A stretch of 64,000 bases of DNA from Leptasterias polaris (Eukaryota; Echinodermata; Asteroidea; Forcipulatida; Asteriidae). Shown here piece by piece: positions 20,937 to 35,872 of the stretch (positions within the stretch are counted from its first letter, which is position 1; every line of letters starts with the position of its first letter). The stretch spans positions 2,333,501-2,397,500 of the forward strand of contig JAZGTN010000062.1 in the NCBI GenBank assembly GCA_037783415.1, given 5' to 3'. Position numbers and translations under genes: made by a program. The notes under the pieces are model-generated. The model was given only the letters and a program-made list of their open reading frames with translations. It made no database searches and had not been told where the DNA came from.

Positions 20937-23900
20937 GTAAAAGTCTTGAGTAAAATAATCCCTATAAAGCTCACGTAGGAAGCTAAACTGGGATGGTGCG
21001 TTGGTGACCGTCATTGGTCGACAGTGCAGAAGTGCAGTGAGAAATGAAAGAAAAGGCGCGCTATTTACACTGTACAAGAGCCGAAATGGGTTTACAGCAT
21101 CCTAGAGCCAGCCAGAGGCTGTAGGACTCTGATAGCTGGCAGGGCAACCTGTTGGAATGCTGAGATGGATGGTGCGAAGACTGCTGTAGATGGTAGTTGG
21201 TTCCAGATCTTAACTGTTCTTGGGTAGAATGAAAATTTGTATTGGTCGTTTGAGGCATCCGGTATGGTATTCTTGAGGGAGTGATCCTGTCTGGCAATGT
21301 ATGTAGCTGGTTTGATGGATGGTGGCAATTGGATGTTGACTAGACCACGGTGTATTTTGAAGAACATTGTGGACTGTGCAAGAAGGCGTCTTACATGCAG
21401 TGTCTCCCATCCCAGGTAGTTAATGAGTAATGTGACCGTACTGGTCTACTGAGGCAATGGATTTATGAATTTGCTCAAGTCGTTTTTGGCCATCCAATGT
21501 GTGTGGACTCCAGACTTCTGAGGCGTAGTCCATTTGCGGGCGAACTAGGGTTTTGTAGGCAGTTATTTTAACAGTTTGGGTGCAATGAGCGAGGGTTCTG
21601 CGGAGAAGACCAAGGGTGCGGCTAGATTTATTTATCATTTTCTGGTGGTGGATGTTCCAGCGGAGATCATGAGTCACTGTGACTCCCAGGTAATCGTACT
21701 GGTCTACTGAGGCAAGAGTTGTTCCAAGGATATTATATTGAAAGAGACTGGGCTTGTGTTTTTTGGTGTTCGATAGTAAGGCACATTTGTTGATATTGAA
21801 GTGCATCAACCATTTGGCGGACCAGTCAGTGAGCAATGATATGTCTTGCAGGAGCTTGGAATGATCTTCCTGGCAATGGATTTTGCGATAGATAACACTG
21901 TCATCAGCAAAAAGCCTCAATGTGGATTGCACTTGGTCCTGGATGTCGTTCCCAACACTGAACCTTGAGGTACACCTGATGTTACCTTAACCCAAGACGA
22001 AAAGGAACCATTGACTGTCACAGCCTGTTCGCGATCACTCAGGAATGCACTAATCCAATTTACCGTGTCACCTCTGACACCATAGAATTGAAGCTTGGCT
22101 GACAGGCGATGGTGAGGCACGTTGTCAAAAGCCTTGCTAAAATCTAGGAAGACCCAATCGTGTGTCGCAGATATGAGTTGTGTTGTAGTTGACAGTTTTC
22201 CTCTGAAGCCATGTTGTGAATCAAGAAGGATGTTTGGATAAATGGCTCAGTATGATGTGTTCCATGACCTTACAGCATGCACAGGTTAAGGAGATATGCC
22301 TGTAAGTAGATGGATCAGATTTTGGGTCCTTCTTGTAGATGCTGGTGACCAGAGCTTTTTTCCATTGGGTAGGAATGGTGCCACTATTGTATGATTGTTG
22401 GAAAAGGAAAGTTAGTGCTGGTGCTATTTCATGCTCAACTAACTTCAAAAGCTTAGGTGAAATTTCATCTGGTCCACACGCTTTAGATGGATTGATTGCT
22501 GCAAGTTGCTTTTCTACTCCAGCAATACCTATGACGATGTTTGTGATGGATGGGTATGGAGAAATTCCCTTGTCTGGTATGTTTAGGTTGGTTTCTTGCG
22601 TGAATACAGATCATTGGAAGTAATTATTTAACAGTTCAGCCTTGTCTTTGTCTGTTGAGCACATTTTGGAGGCAGATCGCAGGGTAGGAATGCCCAGGTG
22701 CTCAGTTCGCATGAGTTTAACATATGACCAGAAAGTTTTTGGTTTCTCTGCAAGACTTGCTCCGATGACGTTGTTGACATTGTTGACATTGATGACGTTG
22801 TTGATTGTGGAATTGTCTGTATTCGTACCAGGTTCTATTGTTTTGGAGTTTACGTGCTTCCCTGTATAGTCTGTCCCGCTTTCGCATCTCTCGCTTCAAG
22901 GTAGTTGAGATCCATGGCAGATGGCGTTTACTTTTACTCCACTTTGAAGGGACACAACACGTATTCAGGATGCCATTGAGACTGTCAAGTATTTTGGACC
23001 AGTTTGTATTAACAGTGTTGCTGATTGGGTCAGAGTGAAGGAAGTCCTCTGTGAATTGATTAACCCGCTGTTTCAGTTGGGCTGTGTCGGCTTTATGGAA
23101 GAAGTTTTATGAAGAGTTTCTGGGGTGGTTTAGCTTGCTGTTTGGGTTTTTCAGTTGATGTTAAAGGTGATGATGTTGTGGTCTGAAATACCTGGGTTTG
23201 ATTCGATGTTGCTTACAAGCTGTTGATTAGGTCTAATATACTGTTGGAGATTGGTCTGGTGACCTGGTTGACTAATTGCACAAGTGAATGATCCATGAGT
23301 ATGTCAAGAAATTTTTGGTGAATACTAGCGGTGTTGGGGTTTGATGCAGTACCCGTAGTCCAATCGATGTCGGGGACAGTTGAAGTCGCCGGCAATCACG
23401 GTGTAGACGTCTGTGGAAGGGCTGTAGAACCGGGATCTGTTTCAGATAAGCTTGTATCCCATTCAAGTGGCGAGAAAGGATTTTAAAGTTCGGCTGGAGT
23501 TGTGGCGTGTAGGGAGCTGCTGAAGTTCGGTGAGCCACATTCACAGCAGATCCACGAGAAGCTGCTTGACGCCTTGACTATAGTATACTATAGTGATGCA
23601 CAGGAATGCCAGCACATTGAATGTGGCACCAGAACCCACATGTGTCGCAATTGAGAGCAGCATGGCTGTCATTGACCTCGTTGTTGCAGATACCACACGG
23701 GTATTCGGGAACAGGGCTTGAGGGACCAGGTCCAGGGTTTACTTTGACTTGACCGCTAAGGAGTAGTATTATTACTACATGTAAGTGGCTTAGTCTATTG
23801 GACTGAAAAGCAAGCGCTGTTGTTGTGCGTTTTGCCTTTTTTTACGGAGCGTGCCAGTAGGACCAGGCTGGATTTATCAAGCTGGGGCTGGTCTTGGTTG

Positions 23901-23966
23901 TAGAGGCTATTATTTGTGGAAAAGGTCAGTTTTGGAGGCGCCAAGTTTGTGAAGGAATTTGCATCA
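20937..23966 (-). mobile_element. Dead CR1/L2-group LINE (U3)
   Basis: Same lesions as U1. Confidence 0.92.
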
Positions 23967-26385
23967 CACTTGTCAAAACGTGCAACCTTAATGATTTATC
24001 ATCATTCAAGTTATTATAGAATAGATGTTGTGCTCTCATTGGTTTTCCTTGAGGCTCATAATGTCTAGTCTTTTAAAACTTGCCGCCTTAATGATTGTTC
24101 AGTTCTAAAAGTATTCAGGAGCCAATGTTGTGGTGCCTTTGGTTTTCTTTGGGGCTCATGTGTTTAGTCGTTCAAAAATTTACCAATCTACTGATATTGC
24201 AACTCTTAAATTGTTCTCAAGCCAATGATGCTTTCGTAAACTTTTCCCAAGCATGATGACATTTTATGAAATGTTTTTGACAGTGTGTCTTTTTTACGCT
24301 TGCAGATAATTTACACATTGAAGAGCAGGTCATCTTGAAATGACATGTGAGGTATGTTGAATAATGTTCATTCTTTTAAAGTTTTTTAAACCACGCTCAA
24401 TGATTTTCAATGCTTCAACTGTTCATTAGCCACTGTTATGCTGTCTCTTAAATTTCTCCGAACGTCTTGGAATGTTGTCCATTCTCTCGAAACGTAACAC
24501 CTTGATGATCGTTCAACTGTTATATTACTCAAGAGCCAATGTTGTACTGTCTTTGGTTTTCCTTGAGGTTCATGTCTTCCAGCTCCTCAAATAAATACCA
24601 ATCTAATACCAATCAATGTTGTGCCCTCTCTTAATTTTCTGTAAACTTCTTGTTGTCAAGTCTTTAAAAACTTGCCACCCAAATGATTGTTCAACTCTCA
24701 ACTTAATCCAGAGTCGATGTGATGCTGTCTTTTCTTTTTTAGGCTCATGTATCTAGTCGTTCAAAACTTTACCAATCTAATGATTTTTCAACTCTTAAAG
24801 ATTTAGCAATCTAATAATTGTTCACAAGTCAATGATGTTCTGTTTCTTAAACTTTGCCCAAGCATGATGACATGTTTATGACAGTGTGTTCTACTTTGCT
24901 TGCAGATTGTCCACAGATTGAAGAGCAGTATCCATCATGGATAAGAGAAGGCCAACTTAGAATGTCGTATGAGGTATGTTGAAAAATGTCAATTCTTCTT
25001 AAATTTTTAAACCCTGCGCAATGATGTTCAACAACTGTTCACGAGCCGATGTCGTTCTGTCTCTTACATTTCTCCGAACCTCATGTTGTCCAGTCTCTTA
25101 AAACTGCCATCTTAATGATTGTTCAACTCTCAAGTTATTTCAGAGTCGATGTTGTGCTCTATTGTGGTTTTCCTTGAGAACTGTCAAATTGTTCTGGAAC
25201 TGATGTTGGAGATTAGAAAAGTGTCATACGCATAGAATATGTACAGGAATAGCTAACTGTCTTAAAATAATGTTTATGACTGTGTGTCGTTTTTTGCTTT
25301 CAGATTATTCACAGATTGAAGAGCAGTATCCATCATGAATAAGTTCAACATGGAATGTCATGTGAGGTATGTTGATAAATGTCAACTCTTCTTAAGTCTT
25401 TAAACCCTGCAATTTATTTTCAACTGTTAAACTGCTAACAAGCCGAAGTTATGTCGTCTCTTACATTTCTCCGAACTTCATGTTATCCAGTTGTATTGCG
25501 CAATGATGTTTAACGCTTCAACTGTTAACGAGCCGATGTCGTACTGTTTCTTAAATTTTCTCCAAACCTCATGGTGTCCAGTCTCTTAAAACTGCCACCT
25601 TAATGATTGTTCAACTCTCAACTTATTTCAGAGTCGATGTTGTGTCCTTCAAAACTTTACGATTTTAATGATATTTCAACTGTCAAATTGTTCAGGAACT
25701 GATGTTGTACGATTTCTTTATTTGCTTTTGGTTAGGGGGTGCTGGCGGATGGTTGTGACGTGGAAAGGTTTTGCTGCTAACATGGACGATAGTGACCTTA
25801 ACAGAGACGACGACGATAGGACGGTGTTGGCAGAACAGAGTAAACTTTGAAGAAGAATCACAGTTTTGGAGATCACGATAACAGGTGTGAATGTAGCAAT
25901 AGAGTAAATAACCAATTGATGATGGTCACATGACTGCATCCAAAAGAACACTTTGAGAAGTTGGTCCAGGCGTTAATAAATGGCAACAAGAAATATTTGC
26001 CGTTGTAAAGTGGTTCTTTGCAAACGTGAACCACTGAATGGAAGACAATTTATTTTAAAAGGACAAGTGTTTGAGATGACAGCGATGAAGGAGTAGGAAG
26101 TGTAGCTACATGAATGCAGAGTAAGACTAAAAAGGAAAGGAGGAATTCCTAGGAGAACCAAGTTGACAGAAGTTAATGTAAAGTAGTATAAGATTAAAAG
26201 TAAAATGTAACGAATCTGTAAAAACAATAGTGTGTTTACTAATAATGAATAAATATACAAAATTGAATTTGAAGAACGTGCAGTGTATTGAAATTATTTG
26301 AAAGGTTAGGGTTAAGTTTGTCATTAGGGTTAGGGCCATGGTTAGGGTTAAGGTTAGGGAAAGGGTTAGGGTCAGGGTTAGGGAC

Positions 26386-26813
26386 TATAATATTTCGGGT
26401 ACGGGAATAGCAAACTGTCTTAAAATATACGGTTAGAATGTATCGGGTACGAGAATAGCAAACTGTCTTAAAATATACGGTTAGAGTGTATCGGGTACGA
26501 GAATAGCAAACTGTCTTAAAATATACGGTTAGAATGTATCGGGTACGAGACTAGCAAACTGTCTTAAAATATACGGTTAGAGTGTATCGGGTACGAGACT
26601 AGCAAACTGTCTTAAAATATACGGTTAGAGTGTATCGGGTACGAGACTAGCAAACTGTCTTAAAATATACGGTTAGAATGTATCGGGTACGAGAATAGCA
26701 AACTGTCTTAAAATGTATGGTTGAATGTGTCGGGTATGAGAATAGCTAACTGTCTTAAAATATACGGTTAGAATGTGTCTGGTACAGGAATAGCAAACTG
26801 TCATAAAATACAG
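26386..26813 (+). repeat. 48-bp minisatellite, 9 copies (U4)
   Basis: Same order of variants as U1. Confidence 0.93.
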
Positions 26814-27121
26814 GTGTAATATATAGCATATAGCATATAGTCCCTCCCACCCATCCCCCTACCCCCTCCAGCAGCGTCGGTGTCTAGCTGCGTAGGGTCC
26901 GGGGTCCTAGACCTCATAAGGGGGGATAGGGGGGCGGAGCCCCCCTGGGGCTTGGCGGGGCATTGCCCCGCAGGACTATCCTAGCAAAAAATTTTGAGGG
27001 TCTTATTTTAGGTTTTTTTCGCTTTTTTATTTTTCTTTAATTTTCATTTTTATTTAATTTTATTTTATTTTATTTTATGTATGTATATATATATTATTAT
27101 TATATTAAAATTTTATTTTTA

Positions 27122-27201
27122 TTTATCCGAAGTAGTTCCTCCAAATCGACAAGTAACTTTTACAAGTTACTTGCCGATTTGGAGGAACTACTTCGGATAA
27201 A
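27122..27201. repeat. 38-bp inverted repeat (U4)
   Basis: Identical to the U1 copy. Confidence 0.92.
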
Positions 27202-27692
27202 AGTTAGACTCGTGAATAAAACGCTGTGGGACGGGTAAGAAGTTAGAAGTTTAATAAAGTTTCAAAAGGTACATTTTTTGGCAAAGTTTCAGAGAGTAAC
27301 ATTTGTAACAAAGTTTAAGGAAAAATCTGTAACAAAATTTAAGGAAAAAATCTGTAACAAACTTTAAAGAAAATATGTGTCAAAGTTAAAGAAAATTTAA
27401 GTCAAATTTTATACGGAAATTTACCAATCTAATGATATATCAACTCTCAAATTGTTCTTGAGCAAATGTTGTACTGTTACTTAAACTCTGCCCAAGCATG
27501 TTGACATTTGATCAAATGTTTAAGGTTAATGACAGTGTGTCTCACTTTGCTTGCAGATTATTTACAGATTGAAGAGCAGCAGTATCCATCATGAATAAGA
27601 GAAGGTCAACTTGGAATGTCATGTGAGGTATGTTGAAAAATGTAAGTTCTTCTTAAGTTTTTGAAACCCTTCACTATGATTTTCAAATGCAT

Positions 27693-28018
27693 GTCAGGCA
27701 GAGCAGTTAAGTGCATCAGTCAGACTTTAGTTCTGGTGGCTGAGTCGTCAGGGTGTGGGTTCGAATTCTGGTCATGAAACTTGTGTCCTTGAGCAAGACA
27801 CTTAACTATAATTGCTTCTCTTCACCCAGGGGTAAAATGGGTCCCTGTGAGGGCAGAGATGGTTCTTGTGAATGATTTAGCTTAGTGCGCTTTGGAAGCA
27901 CAGGCCGTATACTCCCCAGGGAGCTGAGATGGTTTCAGGAATGAAATAAATGGCCAAGTGATCAGGGGTAATAATGTGTGAAGTGCAATGATCATTCTTT
28001 AGAATTACACTATACAAG
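27693..28018 (+). mobile_element. tRNA-derived SINE (U4)
   Basis: Same as the U1 copy. Confidence 0.8.
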
Positions 28019-29116
28019 AGCCGATATTATTATTTATCAGAACATGTCACCTTAATAATTGTTTATCACTCAAGTTATTCAAGAGTCCATGAAGTTCTCT
28101 CTTCGGTTTTCTTTGAGGCTCATAATGTCTTTTAAAACTTGCCATCTTAATGGTTGGTTCATCACTCAAACTATTCAAAGGCCGATGATACTTTAATTTT
28201 ACATTTATACATTTATACATTTTTACCAGCCATTGATGTGCTGTCTCTCAAATTTCTTCAAACCTCATTTTGTTCAGTTCCTCATAAGTCTTAAAGTATT
28301 CAGGAGCAAATGTTGTGGTGCCTTTGGTTTTCGTTTGTGGCTCATGTGTCTAGTCGTTCGAAAATTTAGCTTTCTAATAGTTGTTCCTGAGCTGATGTTG
28401 TTCTGTTTCTTAAACTTTGCCCTAGCATGATGACGTTTGATGACACATTTTTGACGATGTGTTCTACTCTGCTTGCTGGTTATTCACAGATTGAAGAGCA
28501 GTATCCATCATGAATAAGAAGTGGACATGGAATGTCATGTGAGGTACGTGATTAATGTCAACTCTTCTTTAAGTTTTGAAACCCTGGGCAGTGTTTTTCA
28601 ACTCTTAAACTGTTCATGAGACGAAGTTGCGCCGTCTGTTATATTTCTCTGAACCTCATGTTGTCAAGTACCTTGAAATGTGCCACCTACATGTAAATGA
28701 TTGTACAACTCTTAAAACTGTTCATGATCCTATGTTGCTTTGTTTGTGGTTTTCGTTGAGGCTTATGTTGTTGTTTAGTCTAAGGATATTTCAACTCTCA
28801 AATGTTGTGCCGTCTCAAAACATCCTGTTGTGTAGTCCCTTGAAACAGACCACCTAAATGATTGTTCTACTCTTAAAATAATGTGCTGTGTCTTAAAATT
28901 TTCCGAATGTCGGGCTCTCCAGTCCCTCTAAACGTAACACCTTGATAATTTTGCTGTCTTTGGTTTTCTTTGAAGCTCATGTTGTTTGGTCTGTCACACA
29001 TTTACCAATCTAATGACATTTTACCCCTTAAAATTTTAGCGATCCAATGATTACTTTCAAGCCAATGTTTTACCGGTACTGTTCCTAAAGCTTTGCCCAA
29101 GCATGATGACATTTGA

Positions 29117-32100
29117 GTAAAAGTCTTGAGTAAAATAATCCCTATAAAGCTCACGTAGGAAGCTAAACTGGGATGGTGCGTTGGTGACCGTCATTGGTCG
29201 ACAGTGCAGAAGTGCAGTGAGAAATGAAAGAAAAGGCGCGCTATTTACACTGTACAAGAGCCGAAATGGGTTTACAGCATCCTAGAGCCAGCCAGAGGCT
29301 GTAGGACTCTGATAGCTGGCAGGGCAACCTGTTGGAATGCTGAGATGGATGGTGCGAAGACTGCTGTAGATGGTAGTTGGTTCCAGATCTTAACTGTTCT
29401 TGGGTAGAATGAAAATTTGTATTGGTCGTTTGAGGCATCCGGTATGGTATTCTTGAGGGAGTGATCCTGTCTGGCAATGTATGTAGCTGGTTTGATGGAT
29501 GGTGGCAATTGGATGTTGACTAGACCACGGTGTATTTTGAAGAACATTGTGGACTGTGCAAGAAGGCGTCTTACATGCAGTGTCTCCCATCCCAGGTAGT
29601 TAATGAGTAATGTGACCGTACTGGTCTACTGAGGCAATGGATTTATGAATTTGCTCAAGTCGTTTTTGGCCATCCAATGTGTGTGGACTCCAGACTTCTG
29701 AGGCGTAGTCCATTTGCGGGCGAACTAGGGTTTTGTAGGCAGTTATTTTAACAGTTTGGGTGCAATGAGCGAGGGTTCTGCGGAGAAGACCAAGGGTGCG
29801 GCTAGATTTATTTATCATTTTCTGGTGGTGGATGTTCCAGCGGAGATCATGAGTCACTGTGACTCCCAGGTAATCGTACTGGTCTACTGAGGCAAGAGTT
29901 GTTCCAAGGATATTATATTGAAAGAGACTGGGCTTGTGTTTTTTGGTGTTCGATAGTAAGGCACATTTGTTGATATTGAAGTGCATCAACCATTTGGCGG
30001 ACCAGTCAGTGAGCAATGATATGTCTTGCAGGAGCTTGGAATGATCTTCCTGGCAATGGATTTTGCGATAGATAACACTGTCATCAGCAAAAAGCCTCAA
30101 TGTGGATTGCACTTGGTCCTGGATGTCGTTCCCAACACTGAACCTTGAGGTACACCTGATGTTACCTTAACCCAAGACGAAAAGGAACCATTGACTGTCA
30201 CAGCCTGTTCGCGATCACTCAGGAATGCACTAATCCAATTTACCGTGTCACCTCTGACACCATAGAATTGAAGCTTGGCTGACAGGCGATGGTGAGGCAC
30301 GTTGTCAAAAGCCTTGCTAAAATCTAGGAAGACCCAATCGTGTGTCGCAGATATGAGTTGTGTTGTAGTTGACAGTTTTCCTCTGAAGCCATGTTGTGAA
30401 TCAAGAAGGATGTTTGGATAAATGGCTCAGTATGATGTGTTCCATGACCTTACAGCATGCACAGGTTAAGGAGATATGCCTGTAAGTAGATGGATCAGAT
30501 TTTGGGTCCTTCTTGTAGATGCTGGTGACCAGAGCTTTTTTCCATTGGGTAGGAATGGTGCCACTATTGTATGATTGTTGGAAAAGGAAAGTTAGTGCTG
30601 GTGCTATTTCATGCTCAACTAACTTCAAAAGCTTAGGTGAAATTTCATCTGGTCCACACGCTTTAGATGGATTGATTGCTGCAAGTTGCTTTTCTACTCC
30701 AGCAATACCTATGACGATGTTTGTGATGGATGGGTATGGAGAAATTCCCTTGTCTGGTATGTTTAGGTTGGTTTCTTGCGTGAATACAGATCATTGGAAG
30801 TAATTATTTAACAGTTCAGCCTTGTCTTTGTCTGTTGAGCACATTTTGGAGGCAGATCGCAGGGTAGGAATGCCCAGGTGCTCAGTTCGCATGAGTTTAA
30901 CATATGACCAGAAAGTTTTTGGTTTCTCTGCAAGACTTGCTCCGATGACGTTGTTGACATTGTTGACATTGATGACGTTGTTGATTGTGGAATTGTCTGT
31001 ATTCGTACCAGGTTCTATTGTTTTGGAGTTTACGTGCTTCCCTGTATAGTCTGTCCCGCTTTCGCATCTCTCGCTTCAAGGTAGTTGAGATCCATGGCAG
31101 ATGGCGTTTACTTTTACTCCACTTTGAAGGGACACAACACGTATTCAGGATGCCATTGAGACTGTCAAGTATTTTGGACCAGTTTGTATTAACAGTGTTG
31201 CTGATTGGGTCAGAGTGAAGGAAGTCCTCTGTGAATTGATTAACCCGCTGTTTCAGTTGGGCTGTGTCGGCTTTATGGAAGAAGTTTTATGAAGAGTTTC
31301 TGGGGTGGTTTAGCTTGCTGTTTGGGTTTTTGAGTTGATGTTAAAGGTGATGATGTTGTGGTCTGAAATACCTGGGTTTGATTCGATGTTGCTTACAAGC
31401 TGTTGATTAGGTCTAATATACTGTTGGAGATTGGTCTGGTGACCTGGTTGACTAATTGCACAAGTGAATGATCCATGAGTATGTCAAGAAATTTTTGGTG
31501 AATACTAGCGGTGTTGGGGTTTGATGCAGTACCCGTAGTCCAATCGATGTCGGGGACAGTTGAAGTCGCCGGCAATCACGGTGTAGACGTCTGTGGAAGG
31601 GCTGTAGAACCGGGATCTGTTTCAGATAAGCTTGTATCCCATTCAAGTGGCGAGAAAGGATTTTAAAGTTCGGCTGGAGTTGTGGCGTGTAGGGAGCTGC
31701 TGAAGTTCGGTGAGCCACATTCACAGCAGATCCACGAGAAGCTGCTTGACGCCTTGACTATAGTATACTATAGTGATGCACAGGAATGCCAGCACATTGA
31801 ATGTGGCACCAGAACCCACATGTGTCGCAATTGAGAGCAGCATGGCTGTCATTGACCTCGTTGTTGCAGATACCACACGGGTATTCGGGAACAGGGCTTG
31901 AGGGACCAGGTCCAGGGTTTACTTTGACTTGACCGCTAAGGAGTAGTATTATTACTACATGTAAGTGGCTTAGTCTATTGGACTGAAAAGCAAGCGCTGT
32001 TGTTGTGCGTTTTGCCTTTTTTTACGGAGCGTGCCAGTAGGACCAGGCTGGATTTATCAAGCTGGGGCTGGTCTTGGTTGTAGAGGCTATTATTTGTGGA

Positions 32101-32146
32101 AAAGGTCAGTTTTGGAGGCGCCAAGTTTGTGAAGGAATTTGCATCA
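29117..32146 (-). mobile_element. Dead CR1/L2-group LINE (U4)
   Basis: Same lesions as U1, with a G at about 31332 that U5-U8 share. Confidence 0.92.
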
Positions 32147-34565
32147 CACTTGTCAAAACGTGCAACCTTAATGATTTATCATCATTCAAGTTATTATAGA
32201 ATAGATGTTGTGCTCTCATTGGTTTTCCTTGAGGCTCATAATGTCTAGTCTTTTAAAACTTGCCGCCTTAATGATTGTTCAGTTCTAAAAGTATTCAGGA
32301 GCCAATGTTGTGGTGCCTTTGGTTTTCTTTGGGGCTCATGTGTTTAGTCGTTCAAAAATTTACCAATCTACTGATATTGCAACTCTTAAATTGTTCTCAA
32401 GCCAATGATGCTTTCGTAAACTTTTCCCAAGCATGATGACATTTTATGAAATGTTTTTGACAGTGTGTCTTTTTTACGCTTGCAGATAATTTACACATTG
32501 AAGAGCAGGTCATCTTGAAATGACATGTGAGGTATGTTGAATAATGTTCATTCTTTTAAAGTTTTTTAAACCACGCTCAATGATTTTCAATGCTTCAACT
32601 GTTCATTAGCCACTGTTATGCTGTCTCTTAAATTTCTCCGAACGTCTTGGAATGTTGTCCATTCTCTCGAAACGTAACACCTTGATGATCGTTCAACTGT
32701 TATATTACTCAAGAGCCAATGTTGTACTGTCTTTGGTTTTCCTTGAGGTTCATGTCTTCCAGCTCCTCAAATAAATACCAATCTAATACCAATCAATGTT
32801 GTGCCCTCTCTTAATTTTCTGTAAACTTCTTGTTGTCAAGTCTTTAAAAACTTGCCACCCAAATGATTGTTCAACTCTCAACTTAATCCAGAGTCGATGT
32901 GATGCTGTCTTTTCTTTTTTAGGCTCATGTATCTAGTCGTTCAAAACTTTACCAATCTAATGATTTTTCAACTCTTAAAGATTTAGCAATCTAATAATTG
33001 TTCACAAGTCAATGATGTTCTGTTTCTTAAACTTTGCCCAAGCATGATGACATGTTTATGACAGTGTGTTCTACTTTGCTTGCAGATTGTCCACAGATTG
33101 AAGAGCAGTATCCATCATGGATAAGAGAAGGCCAACTTAGAATGTCGTATGAGGTATGTTGAAAAATGTCAATTCTTCTTAAATTTTTAAACCCTGCGCA
33201 ATGATGTTCAACAACTGTTCACGAGCCGATGTCGTTCTGTCTCTTACATTTCTCCGAACCTCATGTTGTCCAGTCTCTTAAAACTGCCATCTTAATGATT
33301 GTTCAACTCTCAAGTTATTTCAGAGTCGATGTTGTGCTCTATTGTGGTTTTCCTTGAGAACTGTCAAATTGTTCTGGAACTGATGTTGGAGATTAGAAAA
33401 GTGTCATACGCATAGAATATGTACAGGAATAGCTAACTGTCTTAAAATAATGTTTATGACTGTGTGTCGTTTTTTGCTTTCAGATTATTCACAGATTGAA
33501 GAGCAGTATCCATCATGAATAAGTTCAACATGGAATGTCATGTGAGGTATGTTGATAAATGTCAACTCTTCTTAAGTCTTTAAACCCTGCAATTTATTTT
33601 CAACTGTTAAACTGCTAACAAGCCGAAGTTATGTCGTCTCTTACATTTCTCCGAACTTCATGTTATCCAGTTGTATTGCGCAATGATGTTTAACGCTTCA
33701 ACTGTTAACGAGCCGATGTCGTACTGTTTCTTAAATTTTCTCCAAACCTCATGGTGTCCAGTCTCTTAAAACTGCCACCTTAATGATTGTTCAACTCTCA
33801 ACTTATTTCAGAGTCGATGTTGTGTCCTTCAAAACTTTACGATTTTAATGATATTTCAACTGTCAAATTGTTCAGGAACTGATGTTGTACGATTTCTTTA
33901 TTTGCTTTTGGTTAGGGGGTGCTGGCGGATGGTTGTGACGTGGAAAGGTTTTGCTGCTAACATGGACGATAGTGACCTTAACAGAGACGACGACGATAGG
34001 ACGGTGTTGGCAGAACAGAGTAAACTTTGAAGAAGAATCACAGTTTTGGAGATCACGATAACAGGTGTGAATGTAGCAATAGAGTAAATAACCAATTGAT
34101 GATGGTCACATGACTGCATCCAAAAGAACACTTTGAGAAGTTGGTCCAGGCGTTAATAAATGGCAACAAGAAATATTTGCCGTTGTAAAGTGGTTCTTTG
34201 CAAACGTGAACCACTGAATGGAAGACAATTTATTTTAAAAGGACAAGTGTTTGAGATGACAGCGATGAAGGAGTAGGAAGTGTAGCTACATGAATGCAGA
34301 GTAAGACTAAAAAGGAAAGGAGGAATTCCTAGGAGAACCAAGTTGACAGAAGTTAATGTAAAGTAGTATAAGATTAAAAGTAAAATGTAACGAATCTGTA
34401 AAAACAATAGTGTGTTTACTAATAATGAATAAATATACAAAATTGAATTTGAAGAACGTGCAGTGTATTGAAATTATTTGAAAGGTTAGGGTTAAGTTTG
34501 TCATTAGGGTTAGGGCCATGGTTAGGGTTAAGGTTAGGGAAAGGGTTAGGGTCAGGGTTAGGGAC

Positions 34566-34993
34566 TATAATATTTCGGGTACGGGAATAGCAAACTGTCT
34601 TAAAATATACGGTTAGAATGTATCGGGTACGAGAATAGCAAACTGTCTTAAAATATACGGTTAGAGTGTATCGGGTACGAGAATAGCAAACTGTCTTAAA
34701 ATATACGGTTAGAATGTATCGGGTACGAGACTAGCAAACTGTCTTAAAATATACGGTTAGAGTGTATCGGGTACGAGACTAGCAAACTGTCTTAAAATAT
34801 ACGGTTAGAGTGTATCGGGTACGAGACTAGCAAACTGTCTTAAAATATACGGTTAGAATGTATCGGGTACGAGAATAGCAAACTGTCTTAAAATGTATGG
34901 TTGAATGTGTCGGGTATGAGAATAGCTAACTGTCTTAAAATATACGGTTAGAATGTGTCTGGTACAGGAATAGCAAACTGTCATAAAATACAG
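34566..34993 (+). repeat. 48-bp minisatellite, 9 copies (U5)
   Basis: Same order of variants as U1, as expected for the subtype A part of this mosaic unit. Confidence 0.93.
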
Positions 34994-35301
34994 GTGTAAT
35001 ATATAGCATATAGCATATAGTCCCTCCCACCCATCCCCCTACCCCCTCCAGCAGCGTCGGTGTCTAGCTGCGTAGGGTCCGGGGTCCTAGACCTCATAAG
35101 GGGGGATAGGGGGGCGGAGCCCCCCTGGGGCTTGGCGGGGCATTGCCCCGCAGGACTATCCTAGCAAAAAATTTTGAGGGTCTTATTTTAGGTTTTTTTC
35201 GCTTTTTTATTTTTCTTTAATTTTCATTTTTATTTTATTTTATTTTATTTTATTTTATGTATGTATATATATATTATTATTATATTAAAATTTTATTTTT
35301 A

Positions 35302-35381
35302 TTTATCCGAAGTAGTTCCTCCAAATCGACAAGTAACTTTTACAAGTTACTTGCCGATTTGGAGGAACTACTTCGGATAAA
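35302..35381. repeat. 38-bp inverted repeat (U5)
   Basis: Identical to the U1 copy. Confidence 0.92.
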
Positions 35382-35872
35382 AGTTAGACTCGTGAATAAA
35401 ACGCTGTGGGACGGGTAAGAAGTTAGAAGTTTAATAAAGTTTCAAAAGGTACATTTTTTGGCAAAGTTTCAGAGAGTAACATTTGTAACAAAGTTTAAGG
35501 AAAAATCTGTAACAAAATTTAAGGAAAAAATCTGTAACAAACTTTAAAGAAAATATGTGTCAAAGTTAAAGAAAATTTAAGTCAAATTTTATACGGAAAT
35601 TTACCAATCTAATGATATATCAACTCTCAAATTGTTCTTGAGCAAATGTTGTACTGTTACTTAAACTCTGCCCAAGCATGTTGACATTTGATCAAATGTT
35701 TAAGGTTAATGACAGTGTGTCTCACTTTGCTTGCAGATTATTTACAGATTGAAGAGCAGCAGTATCCATCATGAATAAGAGAAGGTCAACTTGGAATGTC
35801 ATGTGAGGTATGTTGAAAAATGTAAGTTCTTCTTAAGTTTTTGAAACCCTTCACTATGATTTTCAAATGCAT

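Larger units (their letters stand above)
16361..24516. repeat. Macrosatellite unit U3 (subtype A, 8156 bp)
   Basis: Same as U1 except for a private 24-bp deletion inside the TTAGGG-like tract near 18190. Features lie at U1 + 16360 before it and U1 + 16336 after it. Satellite blocks without genes are 16361-17511, 19222-19512, 19839-20936 and 23967-24516. Confidence 0.97.
24517..32696. repeat. Macrosatellite unit U4 (subtype A)
   Basis: An 8180-bp copy with features at U1 + 24516. It differs from U1-U3 by a substitution in the ATTTT simple repeat near 27055 and by G instead of C near 31332, where it agrees with U5-U8. Satellite blocks are 24517-25667, 27402-27692, 28019-29116 and 32147-32696. 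Confidence 0.97.
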